A stretch of 20,694 bases of DNA, from assembly GCA_005799475.1 (NCBI GenBank), contig SYGQ01000017.1:1-20694 (forward strand), given 5' to 3'. A program made the translations under genes and the position numbers. The notes beneath the pieces were generated by a model. The model saw only the letters and a list, made by a program, of their open reading frames with translations, was not told where the DNA came from and did no database searches. Numbering within the stretch: position 1 is the stretch's first letter; the number at the start of each line of letters is the position of its first letter. Shown here one piece after another: positions 1-7,414 of this stretch. The stretch is from Planctomycetia bacterium. Lineage in GTDB: Bacteria > Planctomycetota > Phycisphaerae > Phycisphaerales > SM1A02.

Positions 1-273
1 CGGATCATTCTGAGCGATGGGCGCGTCGATGGCGTCCTCGTCAACATCTTCGGCGGCATCATGCAGTGTGACCGGATTGCCCGCGCGATCGTCCAAGCCG
101 CGAAGAACATCGGGTTCCGCGTTCCGCTCGTGGTCCGCCTGGAGGGGACCAATGTCGCCAAGGCGCGTGAGATCCTTGAGACCGCACGAGGCGACATCCC
201 CACGATGTCGACCGCCACCGACCTCGGCGACGCCGCCGCGAAGATCGTCGCGGCCGTCTCGCAGCCTGTCTGA
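1..273 (+). CDS. sucC: Succinyl-CoA ligase (ADP-forming) subunit beta, C-terminal part
   Basis: This is the last 90 codons of the beta subunit of succinyl-CoA synthetase, a TCA-cycle enzyme that converts succinyl-CoA to succinate with formation of a nucleoside triphosphate. The reading frame is open from base 1 and the 5' part lies outside the window. The visible segment carries the family's C-terminal flavodoxin-like (CoA-ligase) signature: VNIFGGIMQCD, then a helix with AIVQAAK, then VPLVVRLEGTNV. It ends with the usual short tail at a TGA. The next gene begins only 2 nt later on the same strand and is a HAD phosphatase, not sucD, which is the usual partner. Identification rests on clear recognition of the C-terminal domain. 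The N-terminal ATP-grasp half cannot be seen. Confidence 0.93.
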   Translation, partial: RIILSDGRVDGVLVNIFGGIMQCDRIARAIVQAAKNIGFRVPLVVRLEGTNVAKAREILETARGDIPTMSTATDLGDAAAKIVAAVSQPV

Positions 274-275
274 CG

Positions 276-968
276 ATGCTGGTCCTCTTTGACATTGACG
301 GCACGCTCCTGAAGACGCGCGGCGCAGGGATGCGTGCCATGCTTGCGGCCGCGAGCGCCCTGCACATGGGCGCATCGTTCTCGTTCGACGGCATCGACAT
401 CTCGGGACGCCTCGACACGCTGATCTGGCGCGACCTCTTGGCCAAGGGCGGCGTTGACCCGACGGCTTCCGATCACGCGTCGTTCCGCGCCCTCTACGGC
501 GAGCATCTGCGCCGCGAGTTCGATAGCACCTCGAGATCCGAGGCACTTGCTGGAGCACAGAGCCTCGTCGTTGCACTGCACGCCAACGATCGCGTTGCGC
601 TCGGGCTCCTCACCGGCAACTACGAGCACACCGGGAGGCTCAAGGTCGCGCGGGCTGGATTCGATCCGACACACTTTCACTTCAACGCGTGGGCGGACGA
701 TGGCGCGTCGAGGCGGGACCTCCCTCCCGTAGCCATGGAGAGGTACGGACGATCTCGCGGCGCGCGCGTCGATCCGGCGAGTGTCATCATCATTGGCGAC
801 ACGCCATCGGACATCGACTGCGCGCACGCCAACGGTTGCCGTGCGATCGCGGTCGCCACCGGCGTACACCCGCGCGACGAACTCGCCTCGCACGCGCCGG
901 AACTCCTCGTGGATGACCTCTCGGAGACCGAGGCCATCGCCCAGTGGATCACAGAAACTGAGGGTTGA
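276..968 (+). CDS. HAD-superfamily hydrolase, phosphoglycolate-phosphatase-like
   Basis: A 230-residue haloacid-dehalogenase-type phosphatase. Motif I is FDIDGT at residues 5-10 (nucleophile Asp6, acid/base Asp8), motif II is the Thr of LLTGN (about T113), motif III is a Lys near K123, and motif IV is GDTPSDID (Asp175, with Asp179/Asp181). The segment between motifs I and II is long and helical, as in subfamily I enzymes with an alpha-helical cap (phosphoglycolate phosphatase, beta-phosphoglucomutase type). The product probably dephosphorylates a small metabolite in the cytoplasm, but the substrate cannot be read from sequence. The start codon lies 2 nt after the sucC stop, so translation is probably coupled. 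The next gene downstream is convergent. Confidence 0.85.
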   Translation: MLVLFDIDGTLLKTRGAGMRAMLAAASALHMGASFSFDGIDISGRLDTLIWRDLLAKGGVDPTASDHASFRALYGEHLRREFDSTSRSEALAGAQSLVVALHANDRVALGLLTGNYEHTGRLKVARAGFDPTHFHFNAWADDGASRRDLPPVAMERYGRSRGARVDPASVIIIGDTPSDIDCAHANGCRAIAVATGVHPRDELASHAPELLVDDLSETEAIAQWITETEG

Positions 969-996
969 TTGAGACCGGACGCGACGAAGCGCGCGC

Positions 997-1305
997 CTAC
1001 GCGATGGAGACGAACCGCGAGATCGCCTTCACATCGGGAATGAGCTGCGGGGTGACCCTCAGCGAAAATGTCGCACCCTTGGCGGCGCTCACGCATCGCG
1101 TGGCAGCAATCCTGGAGATCCACATTCGTCCGCCCCGCTGATTCACGGGGTTCTTGCGCGACCGAACCTTCGCCACGCGCGTCAGCGTTCGCTGGATGGA
1201 CGGCTGCAGGCGCATCAATCTCTCGATCGTCTTTCGATGGCGCGGCTCTGCGGGAACCTTGGTGACGGAGATGGTGATAGTCGTTCCGGGCGTGAGGTCA
1301 GGCAT
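997..1305 (-). CDS. Small, highly basic protein of unknown function
   Basis: I do not recognise this 102-residue protein. It looks real: the ATG is preceded by AGGGAG with a 7-nt spacing (1313-1318), and it sits 42 nt behind the dehydrogenase gene on the same strand. It has roughly 20 Arg/Lys against four Asp/Glu. It reads as an N-terminal beta strand (TITISVTKVP), an Arg-rich helical region with RKTIERLMRLQPSIQR, an NQRGGRMW segment, and a C-terminal strand pattern ending LRVTPQLIPDV. There is no signal peptide or membrane segment. The charge suggests binding to nucleic acid, the ribosome or another polyanion, but that is only an inference. Confidence 0.6.
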   Translation of the reverse strand: MPDLTPGTTITISVTKVPAEPRHRKTIERLMRLQPSIQRTLTRVAKVRSRKNPVNQRGGRMWISRIAATRCVSAAKGATFSLRVTPQLIPDVKAISRFVSIA

Positions 1306-1312
1306 GGGGTGG

Positions 1313-1318
1313 CTCCCT
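1313..1318 (-). promoter_or_regulatory. Ribosome binding site of the small basic protein
   Basis: The minus strand reads AGGGAG 7 nt before the ATG at 1305. It fixes the start of the 102-residue gene and is one of the main reasons to accept that gene as real. Confidence 0.6.
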
Positions 1319-1347
1319 GAGTGGGGTTGGGGAGGTTACCCGACCAG

Positions 1348-2268
1348 TCATCTCGGCGCAAGCACTTGCTCCTCAGGGCCGTCCCCCGCGCCAATCCGTG
1401 TGCCATAGGAAAGCGCCAACGCCTGCGTGCCCTTGCGACCGTGCCCCGCCTCCTGGAGCCGAAGATAAAGCCGATGCGCTTCAGACGCGATCGCGAGGGG
1501 AATCCCGAGCGAATCAGAGAGGCGCAGTGCGAGCCCCAAGTCCTTCACAAAATGATCGATCATGAATCCTGGTCCGAAGTCTCCCCGGAGCACGCGCGGT
1601 GCGAGATTGGCGAGTGTCCAGCTCCCGGCAGCGCCGGAGCCCACGGACTCGAGGACTCGCGCCGGATCGAGACCGGCGGCGCGTGCGAGAGCCATCCCCT
1701 CGCACATACCGACCATCGAAGCCGCAATGAACACCTGATTGACGAGCTTCGCGCGCTGCCCATACCCGGCCTCGCCGTGGCGCACGATGGTGCGACCTAG
1801 GTGCTCGAGCACGGGTCGGATGCGTGCACATGCCCCCTCATCGCCGCCGACCATGATCGAAAGCGCGGCATTGCGTGCGCCGATGTCGCCACCAGTCACT
1901 GGCGCATCGCACGCGAGCGCGCGCTTCGCATGCGCCGCCTCGTCGAGACGCTGAGCGAGCGCCGGATCGCTCGTACTCATGTCCACGAGAATGGTGCCCG
2001 GTGCGGCACTCGAGAGCGTCCCACGACTCCCAAGATGCACGGCCTCGACCTCTGCGGGGGTTCCCACCATGGAGAACACGATGTCGGCACCGTCGCCGGC
2101 CGCAGCGGGCGAATCGGCCCACTGAGCCCCCCGTGCCACGAGTTCGTCGGCGCGTTCACGCGTCCGCGTGTGCACGCGCAGAGCGTGCCCGGCCGAAATC
2201 AAATGCCCCGCCATGGGCCGCCCCATCACACCGGTGCCAATCCACGCGATCTCAAGCGGTTGCGGCAT
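1348..2268 (-). CDS. NAD(P)-dependent beta-hydroxyacid dehydrogenase (3-hydroxyisobutyrate dehydrogenase family)
   Basis: A 306-residue oxidoreductase of the 6-phosphogluconate/3-hydroxyisobutyrate dehydrogenase superfamily. The N-terminal Rossmann fold begins with WIGTGVMGRPMAGHL (glycines at 11, 13 and 16). LVDMSTSDP is at about 94-102 and the substrate-loop motif DAPVTGGDIGARN at 121-133. The catalytic Lys is K174 in KLVNQ, followed by the all-helical C-terminal domain with the VKDLGLAL motif (K242, D243). Length is typical for the family. The protein is soluble and cytoplasmic and should interconvert a beta- or short-chain hydroxyacid and its oxo form. Candidates include glyoxylate, succinic semialdehyde, tartronate semialdehyde or 3-hydroxyisobutyrate, and sequence alone does not choose. 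It is divergent from the MoxR gene and followed by the small basic protein. Confidence 0.88.
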   Translation of the reverse strand: MPQPLEIAWIGTGVMGRPMAGHLISAGHALRVHTRTRERADELVARGAQWADSPAAAGDGADIVFSMVGTPAEVEAVHLGSRGTLSSAAPGTILVDMSTSDPALAQRLDEAAHAKRALACDAPVTGGDIGARNAALSIMVGGDEGACARIRPVLEHLGRTIVRHGEAGYGQRAKLVNQVFIAASMVGMCEGMALARAAGLDPARVLESVGSGAAGSWTLANLAPRVLRGDFGPGFMIDHFVKDLGLALRLSDSLGIPLAIASEAHRLYLRLQEAGHGRKGTQALALSYGTRIGAGDGPEEQVLAPR

Positions 2269-2354
2269 CCGTTCAAGGTAGCCGCTTTATGATGCCCAAC
2301 CCCAAGAACGAACCCCATTCCACGGCGAGTCGTATGCCCAGGATGCACCCGACC

Positions 2355-3353
2355 ATGAACACTCCACCGCACGACATCGCTTCACTCGAACGGCAGGTCG
2401 AATCCGCGAGCCGACCGTTCCGCCATCTTGTTGATCAGATCCAACGCGTTCTGGTCGGGCAAGACGATCTCATCGATGGCCTCCTTTGCAGTCTGCTCAT
2501 GAATGGGCATGTCCTCATCGAGGGCGTCCCCGGCCTTGCCAAGACGACCGCCGTGAGTTGCCTTGCGCGAGGGATCGACATGGGATTCAAGCGAATCCAG
2601 TTCACGCCGGACCTCCTACCCGCGGACCTCGTCGGGACATTGGTCTACAAGCAGTCCACGGGCGACTTCGCTGTCAAGCGCGGCCCGATCTTCTCCAACA
2701 TCATCCTTGCCGATGAGATCAACCGCGCCCCCGCGAAAGTGCAGTCCGCGCTGCTGGAGGCGATGCAGGAACGACAGGTCACCATTGGAGACACGACCTA
2801 CGAACTCCCGTGCCCGTTCATCGTGCTCGCGACGCAGAACCCCATCGAGCAAGAAGGCACATACCCCCTCCCGGAGGCGCAGGTCGACCGCTTCGCGATG
2901 AAACTTGTCGTCGGATACCCAACGACGAAGCAGGAACGACAGATCCTTGACCGGATGGCCACGACCTCGCCGGCGACAGCGATCGATGCCGTGATGAAGC
3001 CCGCCGACATCATCGCGGCGCGGGCGCTCGTCGATCAGGTGTTCATGGATGATCGCATCAAGGACTATGTGGTGGAGCTCGTGACGAGCACGCGAGACCC
3101 ATCGCGACACAAGGTCCCGATCATGGGACTCGTGCAGTACGGCTGCTCCCCGCGCGCCACGATCTCGCTGACGCTTGCCGCAAAGGCCAAGGCGTTCCTC
3201 GACGGCCGAGGGTATGTCGTCCCCCAGGACATCAAGGATGTCGCGCACGCTGTACTCCGACACCGGGTCGGCCTTTCGTACGAAGCTGAGGCTGAGGAGA
3301 AGACGCAGGACGATGTCGTGCAGGCCCTCCTTGACCATGTCCCGGTGCCGTAA
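2355..3353 (+). CDS. MoxR-family AAA+ ATPase, first gene of the Bat-type cluster
   Basis: A MoxR AAA+ ATPase of 332 residues from this start. Walker A is GVPGLAKT (57-64), Walker B is ILADEINRA (about 117-125, with the MoxR-typical ADEINR), and sensor 1 is ATQNPIE (159-165). TYPLPEAQVDRF (169-180) is the family signature and the arginine-finger region. A C-terminal lid domain follows. MoxR proteins act as cytoplasmic chaperone-like ATPases that activate or insert metal into VWA-domain partners, and the genes downstream encode such partners. In-frame ATGs also exist at 2289, 2292, 2334 and 2343. I chose 2355 because AGGA lies 11 nt upstream and the added N-terminus would be low-complexity, but 2289 (AAGGT upstream) is possible. 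Open frame continues further upstream into the divergent dehydrogenase gene and is not believable there. Confidence 0.92.
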   Translation: MNTPPHDIASLERQVESASRPFRHLVDQIQRVLVGQDDLIDGLLCSLLMNGHVLIEGVPGLAKTTAVSCLARGIDMGFKRIQFTPDLLPADLVGTLVYKQSTGDFAVKRGPIFSNIILADEINRAPAKVQSALLEAMQERQVTIGDTTYELPCPFIVLATQNPIEQEGTYPLPEAQVDRFAMKLVVGYPTTKQERQILDRMATTSPATAIDAVMKPADIIAARALVDQVFMDDRIKDYVVELVTSTRDPSRHKVPIMGLVQYGCSPRATISLTLAAKAKAFLDGRGYVVPQDIKDVAHAVLRHRVGLSYEAEAEEKTQDDVVQALLDHVPVP

Positions 3354-3386
3354 GGCGCAGCGAAAGAGTTCCCTCACGTCGTCCTA

Positions 3387-3396
3387 GGGAGAGAGC
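3387..3396 (+). promoter_or_regulatory. Ribosome binding site of the DUF58 gene
   Basis: The purine run AGGGAGAGAG sits 3 to 10 nt before the ATG at 3400. It supports this start, as does the 46-nt gap after the MoxR gene. Confidence 0.55.
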
Positions 3397-3399
3397 GCC

Positions 3400-4281
3400 A
3401 TGCTGACCAGCGAGATGATCCGGAAGATCAGGCGGATCGAGATCACGACCTCCCGCGTCGTGCAGGATGCCGTCGCGGGTCGTTACTTGTCGGCGTTCAA
3501 GGGGCGCGGCATGGAGTTTGAGGAGGTCCGTCCGTACGAGGTCGGTGACGACATCCGAACGATCGACTGGAATGTCTCGGCACGCGCCGGGAGTCCGCAT
3601 GTCAAGTTGTTTCGCGAAGAGCGCGAACTCACGGTCATGCTGCTCGTGGATCTTTCGCGGTCGCTCGGGTTCGGCTCGCGCGCTCAGCTGAAGCGAGAAC
3701 TCGTCGCCGAAGTCTCGGCCACGCTCGCCTTCAGCGCCACGCGCAACAATGACAAGATCGGGCTCCTCCTCTTTTCCGACCGCATCGAGCGCCATGTCCC
3801 CCCTCGCAAGGGGCGCCGGCATGTCCTTCGGATCATCCGGGACCTTCTCACACACACGCCTTCCGGCCGCGGCACATCACTCGCGTCGGCCCTCGAGGAA
3901 CTCAACCGGGTGCAGAAGCGACGAGCGGTCGTGTTCGTCGTCAGCGACTTCCTCGACGATGGATGGGAGCGACAACTTGCCGTGGCAAGGTCGAGGCACG
4001 ATGTCATTCCCGTCCGAATTGATGACCCGCTTGAGAGGGCGCTCCCGAATGTCGGCCTTCTCGAGGTGGAGGACTTGGAATCGGGCGAAGTCGTCACCAT
4101 CGACACGGCGAGTGCGCGCGTCCGTGCGGCCTACGAACGCGAATCGACGGCGCGACGGCTGCGCTTCGAACATGCCATGCGGCGCGTACGCATCGAGCCG
4201 ATCACGCTGACCACCGGCGACGACCCCATCGAGCCAATCACCGCATACTTCCGCAAGCGCGAGGCCCGGAGGAGCCGATGA
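3400..4281 (+). CDS. DUF58 domain-containing protein (VWA-like), Bat cluster
   Basis: A 293-residue protein of the DUF58 family, the near-constant partner of MoxR. The family signature runs EFEEVRPYEVGDDIRTIDWN at about 39-58, followed by SAR. A VWA-like strand with a MIDAS-type LVDLSRSL (D84, S86, S88) comes next, and FVVSDFLDD supplies a later acidic strand. There is no signal peptide or membrane segment, so it is probably cytoplasmic or peripheral. Compared with longer DUF58 proteins it lacks the N-terminal two-helix membrane anchor, matching the short type found in Bat operons. Its last codons overlap the next gene in an ATGA, indicating translational coupling. The biochemical role of DUF58 proteins is not settled; a MoxR-dependent metal-binding VWA function is inferred. 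Confidence 0.9.
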   Translation: MLTSEMIRKIRRIEITTSRVVQDAVAGRYLSAFKGRGMEFEEVRPYEVGDDIRTIDWNVSARAGSPHVKLFREERELTVMLLVDLSRSLGFGSRAQLKRELVAEVSATLAFSATRNNDKIGLLLFSDRIERHVPPRKGRRHVLRIIRDLLTHTPSGRGTSLASALEELNRVQKRRAVVFVVSDFLDDGWERQLAVARSRHDVIPVRIDDPLERALPNVGLLEVEDLESGEVVTIDTASARVRAAYERESTARRLRFEHAMRRVRIEPITLTTGDDPIEPITAYFRKREARRSR

Positions 4282-5270
4282 TCCATCGAGTCTTGATGCG
4301 TGTCCTGGGATCTCTCGGGGCGGCGGGCGCCCTCGCGGCGACTGAGCCCCAAGTGCTTCCAGCGCGGCCCATCGATGTGACCGCCAAGGCCACCGGCATC
4401 GAAGCGCATCTCGTGGCACCCAAGGACCGCGTCGAGGCGGGCGAGCCGATCGCGTTCCGATTGCTTCTCACGACCGCTCGCGGCATCGCGACGACCGCGC
4501 CGGCACTCGATGGCGCACAGGGACCGTTCGCAGTGAGTGGCGTCACGACTTCAAGCCAGCCGATGCCGGAAGGAGCCGTCAGCGAATGGAGGTTCTTGGC
4601 GCGGACCTACGAGAGCGGGCCACGGGAGTTTCCGGGCCTCACGATTGCCTATCGCGATGCGAATGGCGAGTCGCGGACGCTCGAACTCGCCCCAGTGCCC
4701 ATCGAAGTCGCCACCCTCGTGAGTGACCCGTTCGACCCGGCGCACTTCCGGGACATCAAGGGTCCCGTCGCCATCGACACCGGGTGGAGTCCCTGGTGGA
4801 TCATCGCGCCCAGCGCGTTCCTCGCCGCGGGTGTTGCGATCTGGATGCTCGGTCGGCATCGACGGGCCGTTGCGGCGCGCGCACTCTCACCGCATGGTTG
4901 GGCGATGCAGTCGCTTGCCGCTCTTGAGCTCGATGCGCTGGTCGAGAAGGGTCACATGCACACATACTGGGTGCGTCTCTCCGACATCGTTCGCCAGTAC
5001 ATCGAACGCCGATTCGACATCGCGGCTCCCGAACAGACCACGAAGGAGTTCATCGCCAGCGTCGGAGACCACCCCGCCATTGGTGCCGAACACCGCCACC
5101 TCCTGACAGACTTCCTTCGAGCGGCCGACATGGTGAAGTTTGCGGCGCACCAGCCAGCTGCCACTGAGTGCGCCCGCGGGATGGCAGCGGCGCGCGGATT
5201 CGTCGAAGACACAACGGCTGCGGCCGAGCCCGCGCGCGCGGCGCAGGTCCTTGAGGAGGCGAGCCGATGA
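4278..5270 (+). CDS. BatD-like / DUF4381-like single-pass membrane protein, Bat cluster
   Basis: A 330-residue envelope protein starting at an ATGA overlap with the DUF58 gene, with GGAGGAG just upstream. A short hydrophobic, Ala-rich N-terminus (about 8-21) could be a signal sequence. Residues about 30-155 look like an extracytoplasmic beta-sandwich similar in style to a single BatD (oxygen tolerance) repeat: paired strands, VEAGEPIAFRLLL, and FLARTYESGPREFPGL. One membrane helix follows at about 172-192 (WWIIAPSAFLAAGVAIWML, then RHRR). A cytoplasmic helical domain at about 200-310 contains YWVRLSDIVRQYIERRF and resembles the C-terminal part of DUF4381 proteins. It occupies the position where DUF4381 or similar proteins sit in related clusters. 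Family assignment is by architecture rather than a sure motif. It also overlaps the next gene in an ATGA. Confidence 0.75.
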   Translation: MIHRVLMRVLGSLGAAGALAATEPQVLPARPIDVTAKATGIEAHLVAPKDRVEAGEPIAFRLLLTTARGIATTAPALDGAQGPFAVSGVTTSSQPMPEGAVSEWRFLARTYESGPREFPGLTIAYRDANGESRTLELAPVPIEVATLVSDPFDPAHFRDIKGPVAIDTGWSPWWIIAPSAFLAAGVAIWMLGRHRRAVAARALSPHGWAMQSLAALELDALVEKGHMHTYWVRLSDIVRQYIERRFDIAAPEQTTKEFIASVGDHPAIGAEHRHLLTDFLRAADMVKFAAHQPAATECARGMAAARGFVEDTTAAAEPARAAQVLEEASR

Positions 5271-6364
5271 GTTCACTCCAGTGGCTCTCGTGGTGGTACT
5301 TGCCGCTGATGCTTCTGGCACCGCTGGCGCTGTGGCGATTCGCCAGTCCGCGTCGCCGATCTCGCATTCTCTTTTCCAGCAGCGCGCTGGCGAGAGCGGC
5401 CGGCACCTCCTGGGTTGTACGAACGCGGTGGATCGTCCCGGCACTGCGCGTGGTGTCCATCGCGGTGATCGCCATCTGCATCGCGCGCCCCGTGCTGTCC
5501 CACCAGCGGACCAAGGTGTTCGTCGAGGGGGCTGCGCTGCAGTTCGTCGTCGACCGGTCAGGTTCCATGCGCGCACTCGACTTTGAGGTAAACGGCAAGC
5601 GGGCGGATCGACTCGATGCCGTCAAGGATGTGGCGCGCCGATTCGTCCTCGGAGGCCAAGGACTCTCGGGGCGCCCCGACGACCTTGTCGGACTGATCGT
5701 CTTTGCCCGGTTTGCCGATGGGCTCTCGCCGCTCACGCTCGACCACTCCTACGCGGTTGATGCACTGGACAAAGTTGCGCCGGCGGACGACGCCGCCGAA
5801 GGCGGCACGGCCATTGGCGACGGCGTGGCGCTCGGCGTCGAGCGCCTCCGAGACGCCATGAAACACGCTTCCACCGCGGACGGCCGCGACCCGATCCGGA
5901 GCGCGGCGATCATCCTCCTGACCGACGGCGAGAACAACGCGGGTGGGGTGGACCCCCGCGTGGCAGCGGACCTCGCCGCGTCGTACGGCATCAAGATCTA
6001 CGCCATCGGCGTTGGGACGCGCGGCATGGCGCCCATGCCGGTGGGACCGGATCCCTTTGGACGCGAAGTGATCCGCAATGTCCCCGTATCGATCGACGAG
6101 GATCTCCTGCGCGAAATGGCTGCCACGACGGGCGGCAAGTACTTCCGCGCCACCGACAGCGAGAGCCTGGCGGCGATCTATCAGGAAATCGACACGCTTG
6201 AGAAGGCGAAGACCGAGCAGCGACAGTCTTTTCACTACACGGAGTTGGCTGTGCAGCCATTCCGCTTCGCCGGGGGTGTGGTTCCGCCGCTGCTTCTGGG
6301 GGCACTCATCTTGCTCACGGTCGAACTGGGGCTCTCCGCCACGCGGTACAGGAGCGTGAACTAG
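5267..6364 (+). CDS. batA: VWA domain membrane protein, BatA type
   Basis: A 365-residue von Willebrand factor A protein. It has two N-terminal membrane helices (about 8-24 and 54-73) and a VWA domain at about 90-310 with an intact MIDAS: D96-R-S98-G-S100, T181 in GGTAIGD, and D220 in ILLTDGENN. A C-terminal membrane helix (about 338-356, VVPPLLLGALILLTVELGL) completes it. This arrangement is that of BatA, which anchors a metal-binding adhesion or protein-interaction domain at the membrane. In related systems a MoxR ATPase is thought to act on such VWA domains. The start overlaps the previous stop in an ATGA. The N-terminal fold (helix, short loop ending in Ser-rich strand, helix) matches the BatA N-terminal domain (Pfam-type aerotolerance regulator N-terminal), which adds confidence. 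Confidence 0.88.
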   Translation: MSSLQWLSWWYLPLMLLAPLALWRFASPRRRSRILFSSSALARAAGTSWVVRTRWIVPALRVVSIAVIAICIARPVLSHQRTKVFVEGAALQFVVDRSGSMRALDFEVNGKRADRLDAVKDVARRFVLGGQGLSGRPDDLVGLIVFARFADGLSPLTLDHSYAVDALDKVAPADDAAEGGTAIGDGVALGVERLRDAMKHASTADGRDPIRSAAIILLTDGENNAGGVDPRVAADLAASYGIKIYAIGVGTRGMAPMPVGPDPFGREVIRNVPVSIDEDLLREMAATTGGKYFRATDSESLAAIYQEIDTLEKAKTEQRQSFHYTELAVQPFRFAGGVVPPLLLGALILLTVELGLSATRYRSVN

Positions 6365-6373
6365 GTTCGTCCA

Positions 6374-7414
6374 ATGAGCGTCGACTTCAACCATCTCTCC
6401 GCGTTTTACTGGCTGTGGTTGGTTGCGCTCGCGGCGGCGCTCGGCCTGGCGGCACTTGCCTGGCGGCGGCGCGCCATGCGGCGACTGCTCGATCGCGCGG
6501 TGGTCGATCGGGTTGCACCCCACCACTCGAAGTGGCGCCCCGGAGTCAGGATGGCACTCACCCTCTTCGCGATGGCCCTGCTCGTTGGCGCGCTTGCTGA
6601 TCCGCGCTGGGGCAGCGTGAGCGAAGATGTGCGGCGCAGCGGTGCCGATGTGATGTTTGTAGTCGATGTGAGCCGGTCCATGCTCGCCGAGGACGCGATG
6701 CCGAACCGCCTCGAGCGAGCCAAACTCTTCATCGATGACGCCATCCGCGAAATGGGCGGCGATCGCGTGGGACTCGTTGACTTCGCGGGAGTCGCCGCGC
6801 TGCGGACACCACTCACGCTCAACTACGGTGCGTTCATGGCCAGCGTTGAGGGGCTCGAACCCAAGGACTCAATCCGGGGAGGGTCGATGCTCGGTGACGC
6901 CATCAGAGTTGCGGCACGGAGTTTCCCAAGCGACGCGACCGCCGGACGGGCGATTGTGATTCTCTCTGATGGCGAGGACATGGGAAGTGACCCGGTCGCT
7001 GCAGCGAAAGAAGTTCACGAGACTCAGGGGGTTCGCGTCATCACAGTCGGGCTCGGCGACGCACGCGACGGTGGGCGGATCCCCGTCACCCAAGGCATGG
7101 AACGCACATGGCAAGTGCACGAAGGCCAGGAGGTCTGGTCGAAGCTCGATGCAACGACGCTGCGCGACATCGCTGCGGCCGGCGGCGGGCTCTATGTGGG
7201 CGCCGGCACCGCGCATGTCAATCTCGGAGAGATTCTCCCGGCCGCGCTCCTCAATGTCGAGCGTGGTGACTTCGAGACCAACACGGTCGTGCGCACCATC
7301 CCCCGTTACCAAGTCCCGGCCGCGCTCGCGCTGCTCCTCCTTGTGGCCGAGGCGCTCTTGATGGATCGGCGAAAGGCACAAGAGCCATTCGCCGGTCGAG
7401 GAGCCATCGCATGA
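6374..7414 (+). CDS. batB: VWA domain membrane protein, BatB type
   Basis: A 346-residue paralogue of the preceding gene, starting 9 nt after it. It has N-terminal membrane helices at about 10-30 and 58-75 and a VWA domain beginning ADVMFVVDVSRSM. The MIDAS residues are D98, S100, S102 and D199 in VILSDGED. The Thr usually seen in the middle of the MIDAS is replaced by Ser (GGSMLGDAI, S171), a conservative change that still allows metal binding. A C-terminal hydrophobic helix (about 315-332, VPAALALLLLVAEALLM) follows. DVSRSMLAEDAMPNRLERAK is very typical of BatB. It probably forms a pair or hetero-oligomer with the BatA-type protein. It overlaps the BatC-type gene in an ATGA. Confidence 0.88.
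   Translation: MSVDFNHLSAFYWLWLVALAAALGLAALAWRRRAMRRLLDRAVVDRVAPHHSKWRPGVRMALTLFAMALLVGALADPRWGSVSEDVRRSGADVMFVVDVSRSMLAEDAMPNRLERAKLFIDDAIREMGGDRVGLVDFAGVAALRTPLTLNYGAFMASVEGLEPKDSIRGGSMLGDAIRVAARSFPSDATAGRAIVILSDGEDMGSDPVAAAKEVHETQGVRVITVGLGDARDGGRIPVTQGMERTWQVHEGQEVWSKLDATTLRDIAAAGGGLYVGAGTAHVNLGEILPAALLNVERGDFETNTVVRTIPRYQVPAALALLLLVAEALLMDRRKAQEPFAGRGAIA

Noticed and set aside
1875..2354. N-terminal extension of the MoxR frame
   Set aside because: The added residues are Arg/Pro/Ser-rich and mostly antisense to the dehydrogenase gene; MoxR homology starts after 2355.
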